64,000 bases of DNA from Serratia nevei (lineage in GTDB: Bacteria > Pseudomonadota > Gammaproteobacteria > Enterobacterales > Enterobacteriaceae). The notes beneath the pieces are model-generated. The model was not told the DNA's origin. It saw nothing but the letters and a program-made list of their open reading frames with translations, and searched no databases. The stretch is from assembly GCF_037948395.1 (NCBI RefSeq), contig NZ_CP149940.1, positions 4,774,001 through 4,838,000 of the forward strand. Reading direction: 5' to 3'. Of the stretch, positions 22,973 through 48,065 are shown piece by piece. Position numbers and translations under genes: made by a program. The stretch's first letter is position 1; each line of letters begins with the position of its first letter.

Positions 22973-23001
22973 TTTCATCTCGACGCAAAAATGCGTAATA
23001 T
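22973..23001 (+). promoter_or_regulatory. dusB-fis promoter with GC-rich discriminator
   Basis: TTTCAT (-35, 22973-22978), a 17-bp spacer and TAATAT (-10, 22996-23001), followed at once by the GC-rich discriminator ACGCGCCC. The arrangement and most bases match what I remember of the E. coli fis promoter, including the TTTGGCC just upstream. A GC-rich discriminator is the hallmark of stringent and growth-rate control by ppGpp/DksA. Confidence 0.75.
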
Positions 23002-23039
23002 ACGCGCCCTTGCGGACACAGTATGGTCACTCTTTGTCT

Positions 23040-24044
23040 ATGCGCATTGGACACCACCAGCTTACTAATTGCCTGATTGCGGCCCCGATGGCCGGTATTA
23101 CAGATCGCCCGTTCAGAACCCTCTGTCATGCAATGGGTGCTGGGATGGCTGTATCCGAAATGCTCTCCTCCAACCCGGAGGTGTGGCGGACGGATAAGTC
23201 GCGTCTGCGTATGGTGCATAGCGATGAACCAGGGATCCGCTCCGTGCAGATTGCCGGATGCGATCCTGATGATATGGCCGCCGCCGCGCGTATCAACGTG
23301 GCCAGCGGCGCGCAGATCATCGACATCAATATGGGATGCCCTGCCAAAAAAGTGAACCGGAAGCTTGCCGGGTCCGCCTTGTTGCAGTACCCGGATCTGG
23401 TAAAACGGATCCTCCACGCGGTGGTTGACGCGGTGGATGTGCCGGTAACGCTGAAGATTCGCACCGGCTGGGCGCCAGAGCATCGTAACTGTGTAGAGAT
23501 TGCCCAACTGGCCGAAGACTGTGGTATTCAGGCCCTGACGATTCACGGCCGAACCCGCGCCTGTCTGTTTAACGGCGACGCGGAATACGACAGCATTCGG
23601 GCAGTTAAGCAGAGTGTTTCCATTCCGATTATCGCGAATGGGGATATTACTGACCCGCATAAAGCCAGAGCAGTGCTCGACTACACCGGGGCCGACGCCC
23701 TGATGATAGGCCGCGCTGCTCAGGGGAGACCCTGGATCTTCCGGGAAATCCAGCATTATCTGGACACTGGGGAGCTGCTGCCGCCGCTGCCGCTTGGCGA
23801 GGTGAAGCGCTTGTTGATTGGGCACATTCGGGAATTGCACGGCTTCTATGGCCAAGGCAAGGGATTCCGGATTGCTCGTAAGCACGTGTCCTGGTATCTC
23901 CAGGAACACGCTCCGAATGACCAGTTTCGGCGCACATTCAACGCCATAGAGGATGCCAGCGAACAGCTGGAGGCGTTGGAGGCATATTTCGAAAATCTTA
24001 GCGTAAAAAAAGAGCTGACAGAACTATGTTCGAACAACGCGTAA
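23040..24044 (+). CDS. dusB: tRNA-dihydrouridine synthase B
   Basis: FMN enzyme that reduces uridine 17 in tRNA. The start [19 protein letters not shown] at 23040 gives 334 residues. The TIM-barrel flavin site ([12 protein letters not shown]), the catalytic cysteine in [12 protein letters not shown], and [10 protein letters not shown] are intact. Relative to E. coli DusB (321 residues) there is a C-terminal extension after EAYFEN, ending in CSNNA, which runs 19 bp into fis. A longer reading from 22956 would start before the promoter's -10 and is rejected. Confidence 0.96.
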
Positions 24045-24322
24045 ATTCTGACGTACTGACCGTTTCTACCGTTAACTCACAAGATCAGGTGACTCAAAAG
24101 CCTCTGCGTGACTCGGTTAAACAAGCACTGAAGAACTATTTTGCTCAACTGAACGGTCAAGACGTAAATGACCTGTATGAGCTGGTACTGGCTGAAGTTG
24201 AACAGCCACTGTTGGACATGGTGATGCAATACACCCGTGGCAACCAGACCCGCGCAGCCCTGATGATGGGCATCAACCGCGGCACGCTGCGTAAGAAGCT
24301 GAAAAAATACGGCATGAACTGA
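24026..24322 (+). CDS. fis: DNA-binding protein Fis
   Basis: Nucleoid-associated factor for inversion stimulation: activator of rRNA and tRNA promoters, DNA-bending and recombination cofactor. 98 residues, with the C-terminal helix-turn-helix ([20 protein letters not shown]) identical to E. coli as I recall it. It starts within the end of dusB (19-bp overlap), so its translation may be partly coupled to dusB. Expression should peak at outgrowth from stationary phase, driven by the promoter at 22973. Confidence 0.98.
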
Positions 24323-24346
24323 TACTAGTCAGTTAACGTGTTGAAA

Positions 24347-24379
24347 AGGCGCTTTATCTCATTTGATAAGCGCCTTTTT
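24347..24379 (+). terminator. Rho-independent terminator after fis
   Basis: A GC-rich stem of AGGCGCTT and AAGCGCCT, extended by TATC/GATA with one mismatch or bulge, followed by TTTTTCTTTTT. Its arms also end leftward in AAAA, so it could act weakly on the opposite small gene. Confidence 0.85.
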
Positions 24380-24396
24380 CTTTTTCTGGCCTGTGC

Positions 24397-24627
24397 CTAC
24401 ATTGGCGGGGCTTTACGCGGAATGCGCTTATCAATATATCCGGCAATGAAATAGCAAATACCCGCCACGCCCGCGATCATCACGTAGCGCTTCCACCCGT
24501 CCAACTCCACACCCAGGCTATCCAGCCCGCTCAACACCACAAACACCAGCAGACCCAAAATAACCGATGCTCTGCCTGTCCAGGTTGGCGGAGGTGTAAA
24601 TAAACGCCTTACCCAATAGGGCCTCAT
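24397..24627 (-). CDS. Small two-helix membrane protein, function unknown
   Basis: 76 residues beginning MRPYWVRRLFTPPP. Two hydrophobic stretches (about 22-40 and 48-64) and a basic C terminus (DKRIPRKAPP) predict a double-spanning inner-membrane protein with both ends in the cytoplasm. It stands alone and converges on fis. I do not recognise a named family, though small proteins like this occur beside fis in related enterics. The good hydrophobic pattern and its position argue that it is real. Confidence 0.65.
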   Translation of the reverse strand: MRPYWVRRLFTPPPTWTGRASVILGLLVFVVLSGLDSLGVELDGWKRYVMIAGVAGICYFIAGYIDKRIPRKAPPM

Positions 24628-24732
24628 AGGGCTTCCTTCTTACTTACGACGGAGTCACCAATCGATGAAGGATACTCTCACGTTTTAATCAGGGCGACAA
24701 AGCACGACATCAGCGTGGCGGATTATAACCAT

Positions 24733-24756
24733 AAAAAAAGGCCGGAAACCCGGCCC
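24733..24756 (-). terminator. Rho-independent terminator for the lysine-rich protein gene
   Basis: Read leftward, a 6-bp core stem GGCCGG/CCGGCC with loop GTTT is followed by TTTTTTTA. It lies about 20 bases past the stop at 24778. Confidence 0.85.
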
Positions 24757-24777
24757 TCTTGTTGTGACGACAGCAAA

Positions 24778-25119
24778 TTACTCGGTCGCTTTGTTCTTGA
24801 GGCTTTCCGCCCCTTGCTTGGTCTTATCCCAAGCCTTCTCCGTACCCTGTTTGGTGGAGTGCCAGGCCTTTTGCGAGCCTTCGCTCACTTTGCTGCCGAC
24901 GCTGTCGCTCTTGCCTTCGGCGGCGTGCTTGGCTTTCAGCTTCAGCTCTTCACCCTTGTCCTGAGACTGGTGCAGCTTTTCTTTGGCGGTATCCGCCCCT
25001 TTGTGCGCTTCGGCAACGACCTCGTTGCTGGCATGAGTGGCGGTGTCGGTCGCGGTCTCAGCGGCGAACACCGGGGAAGCGAGCAGCAGTGCAGACAAGG
25101 CAATGATTGATTTCTTCAT
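24778..25119 (-). CDS. Exported lysine-rich, LEA-like hydrophilic protein
   Basis: A start at ATG 25119, preceded by a strong AGAGGGAC ribosome site, gives 113 residues. The first 20 form a Sec signal peptide (MKKSIIALSALLLASPVFAA). The mature part has no hydrophobic core and is built of repeated Lys/Glu/Ala/Ser segments, including a near-repeat KAWHSTKQGTEKAWDKTKQG. This composition recalls LEA-type stress proteins and small periplasmic helical proteins. It probably forms amphipathic helix or stays disordered. Regulation and function are unknown; a single-gene transcript with its own terminator is likely. Confidence 0.75.
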   Translation of the reverse strand: MKKSIIALSALLLASPVFAAETATDTATHASNEVVAEAHKGADTAKEKLHQSQDKGEELKLKAKHAAEGKSDSVGSKVSEGSQKAWHSTKQGTEKAWDKTKQGAESLKNKATE

Positions 25120-25366
25120 AAGTCCCTCTTTTCTCAGATACGTGCCATTCGTCATGAAACAAGATGGCATGAAACGCCCCTTGAACGATTTAAGAATAGG
25201 ACTAAAACCAAAAAAATCGATATAAAATTTTATTAAAAATAAATTTCTCATTTTTTTATGCCGTTCGAGCGAATCCCGGTCAAAAAGCACGAAAACGTTA
25301 AATTTTTCCTGTCACAAAACTATAATTTGTATGAATTTTTAACAAGCATTAACAGGGATGGATTCT

Positions 25367-26272
25367 ATGGTTGCCGCGATCATTATCGGCATTTTCATCG
25401 TCAGCTTCTTCTACGCGCACTCCCGCGGCAAAGAGAAACAAAAGGTTACCCGCCAACTGTTCGATCACTCCACCTTTATGGGGCCGATCAACATGTTTAT
25501 GACCGGTTTCTCCCGTTTGCCCGCCAAACAGCCCTATTTCGACGAAAAAGGCTTCCCGGAGCTGCAGACGCTGACCGACAACTGGCAGGTGATCCGCGAA
25601 GAAGCGGTGCGCCTGCAGGATCACATCAAAAAGGCGCAGTCGCACAACGATGCCGGCTTCAACACCTTCTTCAAACGCGGCTGGAAACGTTTCTATCTGA
25701 AATGGTACAGCGACAGTCACCCTTCGGCGCAGACGCTGTGCCCGCAAACCGTCGAGCTGCTCAACCGCATCCCGTCGGTCAAGGCGGCGATGTTCGCCGA
25801 GCTGCCGCCCGGCAGCCATTTGGGTAAACACCGCGACCCTTACGCCGGCTCGGTGCGCTATCACCTGGGGCTGATGACGCCCAACGACGATCGCTGCTTC
25901 ATCGAAGTGGATGGCGAACAGCACAGCTGGCGTGACGGCGAGGCGGTGATCTTCGACGAAACCTACGTGCACTGGGCGCAGAACGCCACCGACCAGACGC
26001 GCATCATTCTGTTTTGCGACGTCGAGCGGCCGATGAAATGGCGCTGGGCGCAGGCGGTCAACCACTGGGTCGGTTCAACGCTGATGTCGGCGGCCAGCTC
26101 GCCGAACGACGATCAGGACCGCACCGGCGGCATCAACCGCATTTTCAAATACGTCAACGCGGTGCGCGATGCCGGTCAGCGCCTGAAAGCGCGCAACCGC
26201 CGCGGTTACTACCTGCTGAAATGGCTGGTGATCGCTGCAATCTTCGCCGCGATTATCATTCCCAGCCTATAA
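25367..26272 (+). CDS. lpxO: Lipid A 2-hydroxylase LpxO (aspartyl/asparaginyl beta-hydroxylase family)
   Basis: Fe(II)/2-oxoglutarate and O2-dependent hydroxylation of the secondary myristate of lipid A, on the cytoplasmic face of the inner membrane. I chose ATG 25367 because AGGG lies 9 bases upstream; the ATG at 25358 directly abuts that AGGG. This gives 301 residues (Salmonella LpxO about 302). There are N-terminal and C-terminal hydrophobic helices, and the double-stranded beta-helix core shows iron ligands in LGKHRDPYAGSVRYHLGL and FDETYVHWAQN. It sits 301 bp before an lpxP-like acyltransferase gene, so two lipid A tailoring functions are neighbours. Confidence 0.92.
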   Translation: MVAAIIIGIFIVSFFYAHSRGKEKQKVTRQLFDHSTFMGPINMFMTGFSRLPAKQPYFDEKGFPELQTLTDNWQVIREEAVRLQDHIKKAQSHNDAGFNTFFKRGWKRFYLKWYSDSHPSAQTLCPQTVELLNRIPSVKAAMFAELPPGSHLGKHRDPYAGSVRYHLGLMTPNDDRCFIEVDGEQHSWRDGEAVIFDETYVHWAQNATDQTRIILFCDVERPMKWRWAQAVNHWVGSTLMSAASSPNDDQDRTGGINRIFKYVNAVRDAGQRLKARNRRGYYLLKWLVIAAIFAAIIIPSL

Positions 26273-26573
26273 AACGCACCAATCTTCAACTTAGGGGCAA
26301 CGCGAATGAGAATATTCGCATGCCCCTCTTCCGCCACACCCCGTACCCTGTGCTAGCATAAGCATTCCTAGAGCCGCCTCCGCTGGCCAACAGCTATCCC
26401 TCCGAAGCCTGATAGCAGCGCAAACCGCCCTTCGAATGTAAATGTTTAGTCAATTATGGAATCCCGACTAAACCCTGGTCGTGCCCGGGTGTCTGAGTGG
26501 TCGTATCGCTATCGAGTGGAACCTTTATGCGTTACAGCTTGCTGCCCCTTTTTAACGTATAAAACGAGTTTCT
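26273..26573 (+). other. Gene-free region before lpxP with a long interrupted hairpin
   Basis: 301 bp without a credible gene. At 26293-26327 a stem pairs AGGGGCA/TGCCCCT and GCGAAT/ATTCGC around loop GAGAAT with small bulges; it may end lpxO transcription, although no long T tract follows. The remainder, up to the lpxP start, could be a structured leader. It contains a tRNA-like string near 26490 that does not complete a tRNA. Confidence 0.45.
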
Positions 26574-27494
26574 ATGAAATCAGCCAAAGCATTTCAACTG
26601 GCCTTGCTGCACCCGCGCTACTGGCTCACCTGGTTCGGCCTCGCCCTGCTGTTCCTGCTGGTCCAGCTCCCCTATCCGTTGCTTTACCGGCTGGGGGTGT
26701 GGATGGGGCGTACCTCGATGCGTTTTCTCAAGCGTCGCGTCGCCATCACCCGCCGCAACCTCGAGCTGTGCTTCCCCGAGATGGACGAAGCGCAGCGCGA
26801 GCGCAAAGTGGTGGGCAACTTCGAATCGCTCGGCATGGGCCTGTTGGAAACCGGCATGGCCTGGTTCTGGCCGGATAAACGCGTCAAGCGCTGGTTCAAC
26901 GTCTCCGGCATCAACCACCTCAACCTGGCGCAGCGTGACGATCGCGGCGTGCTGGTGATCGGCGTGCACTTTATGTCGCTGGAGCTGGGCGGCCGGGCTA
27001 TGGGCCTGTGTCAGCCGATGATGGCGATGTACCGCCCACACAACAACAAAGCGATGGAGTGGGCCCAGACCAAGGGCCGTATGCGCTCCAACAAGGCGAT
27101 GATCGATCGCAAGGATCTGCGCGGCATGGTGCACGCACTCAAGCGCGGCGAGGCGGTGTGGTTCGCGCCGGATCAGGACTACGGCCCGCGCGGCAGCGTA
27201 TTCGCCCCGCTGTTCGCCGTCGATCAGGCCGCGACCACCAGCGGCACCTTTATGCTGGCGCGCATGGCCAACCCGGCGCTGGTGCCGGTGGTGCTGATCC
27301 GCCGCGAAGGGGGCCGCGGTTACGACCTGCTGATTCAACCGGCCCTGGAAGACTATCCGCTCAGCGACGAACAGGCGGCGGCGGCCTATATGAACAAAGT
27401 GATCGAGAAAGAGATCCTGCGGGCACCGGAGCAATATCTGTGGCTGCACCGCCGCTTCAAAACCCGGCCGGTCGGCGCGCCGTCGCTGTACTGA
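26574..27494 (+). CDS. lpxP: Lipid A late acyltransferase, LpxP/LpxL type
   Basis: Inner-membrane transferase that adds a secondary acyl chain to Kdo2-lipid IVA. 306 residues, N-terminal hydrophobic anchor (about 18-40), and the catalytic HX4E motif at His132-Glu137 in VIGVHFMSLELGG. The stretches LGGRAMGLCQPMMAMYRP and FAPDQDYG are closer to E. coli LpxP (cold-induced palmitoleoyltransferase) than to LpxL (lauroyl), while ARMANPALVPV-type residues are intermediate. Donor specificity is therefore a likely but not certain call. It is a single gene with a terminator at 27506. Confidence 0.85.
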   Translation: MKSAKAFQLALLHPRYWLTWFGLALLFLLVQLPYPLLYRLGVWMGRTSMRFLKRRVAITRRNLELCFPEMDEAQRERKVVGNFESLGMGLLETGMAWFWPDKRVKRWFNVSGINHLNLAQRDDRGVLVIGVHFMSLELGGRAMGLCQPMMAMYRPHNNKAMEWAQTKGRMRSNKAMIDRKDLRGMVHALKRGEAVWFAPDQDYGPRGSVFAPLFAVDQAATTSGTFMLARMANPALVPVVLIRREGGRGYDLLIQPALEDYPLSDEQAAAAYMNKVIEKEILRAPEQYLWLHRRFKTRPVGAPSLY

Positions 27495-27505
27495 CCCCTT
27501 TTTCC

Positions 27506-27530
27506 AGCCCGGCCGACGCCGGGCTTTTTT
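27506..27530 (+). terminator. Rho-independent terminator after lpxP
   Basis: An 8-bp stem AGCCCGGC/GCCGGGCT, loop CGAC, then six T residues. Confidence 0.9.
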
Positions 27531-27608
27531 GTGCGCAGCGTTTAAAAAATCTGCGGTTCACGATCCCGCTTTCCTGTAATCTCCTTTTTTACCCGCACAG
27601 GAAAGGAA

Positions 27609-28307
27609 ATGATGAAAGCTCAAGTCCGCATTGCTCTGGTCGGTGATTACACCCCGCAAGCCGTGGCCCATCAGGCCATCCCCGTAGCGCTCCAGCTCAC
27701 CGCCGCCCACCTCGATATCGACGTGCAGCCCCAGTGGCTACCGACCGACACCCTGACCTCCCCCGACGTCCTACAAGATTTCGACGCCATCTGGGTGGTG
27801 CCGGGCAGCCCGTATCGTCACGACGACGGTGCCTTTATGGCGATCCGTCATGCGCGGGAAAACGACGTGCCGTTCCTCGGCTCCTGCGGCGGTTTTCAAT
27901 ACGCGATCGTCGAGTACGCCCGCAACGTGATGGGCTGGCACGACGCCGGTCATGCGGAAACCGACAGCGGTGGCCGGCTGGTGATCGCTCCGCTTAGCTG
28001 CTCGCTGGTGGAAAAAACCGGCGACATCGTTTTCCAGCCTGACACCCGCGTCGCACGGGCCTACGGCAGCCTGAACACCCATGAAGGCTACCACTGCAAC
28101 TTCGGCGTCAATCCGGAATTCGTCGTCGATCTGCAACGCTTCCCGCTGGTCATCAGCGGCCACGACAGCGAAGGCGACGTGCGCGCCATCGAACTGCCGG
28201 CTCACCGTTTTTACGTCGCTACGCTGTTCCAGTCGGAACGCGCCGCGCTGCGCGGCGAGCTATCACCGCTGGTGGTGGAGCTCGTCAAAACCGCCGCCAA
28301 CGGGTAA
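27609..28307 (+). CDS. Stand-alone CTP-synthase-like amidotransferase domain protein
   Basis: 232 residues that align only with the class I glutamine amidotransferase half of CTP synthase; the synthetase half is missing. The nucleophile elbow GSCGGFQYAIVEYARNV with Cys93 is kept. Where CTP synthase has the catalytic His-Pro-Glu, this protein has FQSER, with Gln208 and Glu210, so the triad histidine is lost. I recall a family annotated as CTP synthase C-terminal region-related proteins that fits this description. It may bind glutamine or a related compound, or hydrolyse something else; ordinary glutaminase activity is doubtful. ATG at 27609 and 27612 are both possible behind AGGAAA. It converges on the large synthetase gene. 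Confidence 0.8.
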   Translation: MMKAQVRIALVGDYTPQAVAHQAIPVALQLTAAHLDIDVQPQWLPTDTLTSPDVLQDFDAIWVVPGSPYRHDDGAFMAIRHARENDVPFLGSCGGFQYAIVEYARNVMGWHDAGHAETDSGGRLVIAPLSCSLVEKTGDIVFQPDTRVARAYGSLNTHEGYHCNFGVNPEFVVDLQRFPLVISGHDSEGDVRAIELPAHRFYVATLFQSERAALRGELSPLVVELVKTAANG

Positions 28308-28331
28308 AAAAAAAGCCCTCTTGCGAGGGCT
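28306..28331 (-). terminator. Terminator of the peptide synthetase gene (bidirectional)
   Basis: A 7-bp stem AGCCCTC/GAGGGCT with loop TTGC lies between the convergent stops. Leftward it is followed by about nine T residues, so it is a strong terminator for the synthetase transcript; rightward the T run is only three long. Confidence 0.9.
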
Positions 28332-28356
28332 TTCTCATCGGATACATCCCGCCGGC

Positions 28357-46209
<17,853 letters not shown>

Positions 46210-46792
46210 AATATTCTCTAGCACGTTTTCATTACGTTAATGAAAGGGACCGTCCGGATTTAGGCAAAGCCTGGCCGTCCGACAGTTCAAGTCAGAATAA
46301 AAAACCGTAGAAAAGCTGGGTCTCCCCCAACTAAGAAAGAATGAAATGGTTAATCCAGAGGTTCCCCCCTGTGCCTCAATTTGTAGAGCTGTGAAGTATA
46401 GGAGAGGATATTTTTTTTGGCGAAATGTGCGAAAGGGAATAAATGACCATTTTATTTCCCCGATATTACTCAGGGATGACGAGCATATTCCTCTTGTATT
46501 AATCCGATATAATTAGAGAGAAATTCATATTCTTTTGTATTATTCACCACAGTTAATGTGCAACAATACTTACGATAAGAGCCTCTCCATATCAATAAGT
46601 TATACTTTATTGTTTTAATGATAATAATTTATTGCTCAATTAATTCATTACCATTAAAAATGAACGGCAATTTTGCCCGCGGCGCATCTATCGTTTTTTG
46701 TTATAACGATGGGAAAAATTATGCTGAAAAATTTCTTCGTTTTTTCGGGCGCTCATCGACGGCACCGTTCCCAGCGACAGACAATGTAAAAT
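46210..46792. other. Gene-free upstream region of the synthetase, largely AT-rich
   Basis: The largest gene-free stretch in the window (611 bp counting to the next stop). About 46380-46740 is strongly AT-rich against a GC-rich background, with ATATAATTAG and TTTTAATGATAATAATTTATT-type tracts. No credible reading frame. It probably holds the promoter and regulator or H-NS sites for the synthetase gene; it separates the synthetase start from the stop of the lrgB-like gene. Confidence 0.6.
46395..46423 (-). promoter_or_regulatory. Candidate promoter of the peptide synthetase gene
   Basis: Leftward reading gives TCGCCA (46423-46418), a 17-bp spacer, and TATACT (46400-46395). The -10 matches consensus at five of six positions, the -35 at four. 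It would give a leader of about 180 bases before ATG 46209. Prediction only. Confidence 0.35.
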
Positions 46793-46812
46793 GGGGCGGC
46801 AGAGCCCGCCCC
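46793..46812 (-). terminator. Terminator after the lrgB-like gene
   Basis: A 7-bp stem GGGGCGG/CCGCCCC, followed leftward by ATTTTACATT. It starts 9 bases past the stop at 46821. Confidence 0.65.
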
Positions 46813-46820
46813 GAGAGGTC

Positions 46821-47510
46821 TTACCACATCAGCCGGCCGATCAGCGGCGCGGCCACCACCGTGATAATGCCGGCCAGCATCATCACCAGGCTCGACACCA
46901 CGCCCTCCTGCGGCCCCAGTTCATAAGCGCGGGCGGTGCCGGCGCCGTGCGACGAGGCGCCAAACCCGGCTCCCTTGGCCAGGCGGCTGCGCACCGCCAG
47001 CCGCAGAAACAGAATGTCGCCCACCGCCATGCCGAACACCCCGGTGATCACCACGAACAGCGCCACCAGATCCGGCTGCCCGCCCATCTGTTTGGCGGCC
47101 TCCAGCGCGAACGGCGTGGTAATCGAACGCACCGCCAGGCTGCGCTGCACCTCTTCCGGCAGCGTCAGCAGGCGCGCCAGCCACACCGAGCTGTACACCG
47201 CCACCAGCACCGCCGTCGTTACCCCGGCGGTCAGCGACAGCCAGTGGCGGCGGATGATGTGCAGATTCTCGTACACCGGCACCGCAAAGGCGATGGTCGC
47301 CGGCCCCAGCAGCCACAGCAGCCAGTGGGTTTCACCGATATAGTCCTGATAGGAGATGTGGGTGACCACCAGCAGCAGCACCAGGATCATCGGCGTCAGT
47401 ACCAGCGGCATCAGCAGTAACGTGCGGCGGCGGCGGTACAGCTTCTTGTTGGCGAAGTAGAGCGCCAGCGTCGCCAGAAAGCAGGCCAGGCTGAGGATAA
47501 AATCATTCAT
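46821..47510 (-). CDS. CidB/LrgB-family membrane protein (YohK-like)
   Basis: 229 residues with about seven hydrophobic helices and LrgB-family blocks (RSITTPFALEAAKQMGG, ITGVFGMAVGD, GASSHGAGTARAYELG). The family works with a CidA/LrgA partner; members have been tied to holin-like control of murein hydrolases and, in other bacteria and plants, to export of pyruvate or glycolate. It overlaps its partner by 8 bp. Which of these functions applies here is unknown. Confidence 0.9.
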   Translation of the reverse strand: MNDFILSLACFLATLALYFANKKLYRRRRTLLLMPLVLTPMILVLLLVVTHISYQDYIGETHWLLWLLGPATIAFAVPVYENLHIIRRHWLSLTAGVTTAVLVAVYSSVWLARLLTLPEEVQRSLAVRSITTPFALEAAKQMGGQPDLVALFVVITGVFGMAVGDILFLRLAVRSRLAKGAGFGASSHGAGTARAYELGPQEGVVSSLVMMLAGIITVVAAPLIGRLMW

Positions 47511-47925
47511 GGCGCTGCTTCCGTCGCTGCAGCCAAATCTCCAGCCGATACACCCTGTCCACCACCAGCCCGGTGGCGCCCAGCGTCAGCATTGTGCTGA
47601 CCGCGATCACCAGAAAGATCTTCCAGCCCTCGACCATCAGCAGCTGGGCATAGTTGACCACCGCCACCACCGCCGGCACGAAGAACAGCAGCATTTCCGC
47701 CAGCAGCCAGCGGGAGCCGGCCTTGACCCAGCTCAGCGGCAGAATGCGCAGCAGGATCAGCGCCAGCAGCATCAGCATGCCGACGATATTGGCGGGGAGC
47801 GGCAGGTGGAATTGTTGCACCAGGCGATCGGCGATCAGGAACAGCGCCGCATACAACGCCACCTGAATCGGCACCTGCAAACGGGTCAGCAGGGAGGGGG
47901 CAACGCGGCGTAACGCCAGAGACAT
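47503..47925 (-). CDS. CidA/LrgA-family holin-like protein (YohJ-like)
   Basis: Starting at ATG 47925, behind GAGG, gives 140 residues with four hydrophobic helices. Family blocks LPLPANIVGMLMLLALI and LLFFVPAVVAVVNY are present. A TTG 15 bp upstream is an unlikely alternative. It is the first gene of a two-gene operon and faces a LysR regulator across 140 bp, the standard cidR-cidAB arrangement. Confidence 0.9.
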   Translation of the reverse strand: MSLALRRVAPSLLTRLQVPIQVALYAALFLIADRLVQQFHLPLPANIVGMLMLLALILLRILPLSWVKAGSRWLLAEMLLFFVPAVVAVVNYAQLLMVEGWKIFLVIAVSTMLTLGATGLVVDRVYRLEIWLQRRKQRHE

Positions 47926-48020
47926 GGAAGATGACCTCAAACAATAAATTGACGGCCTACAGTATACGCAGCCGGGAAACCACGCCTGAAATGAATTAAA
48001 ATTATCGACATCATGCCGTC

Positions 48021-48036
48021 CGGGAATAGTTTCCCG
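48021..48036. promoter_or_regulatory. Perfect inverted repeat in the cidAB/LysR intergenic region
   Basis: CGGGAA-TAGT-TTCCCG, a 6-bp perfect palindrome with a 4-bp spacer, 30 bp before the regulator start. A further CGGGAA half site lies at 47973-47978. Candidate operator for the adjacent LysR protein. Confidence 0.45.
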
Positions 48037-48065
48037 CCGGTAGCGCCCTCAAGGAGAACCCTAAC

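Noticed and set aside
26481..26515. tRNA-like string with a serine/leucine-tRNA style A box (TGTCTGAGTGGTCG)
   Set aside because: No matching T-loop (GGTTCGAATCC type) or acceptor-stem pairing follows, so no complete tRNA can be folded.
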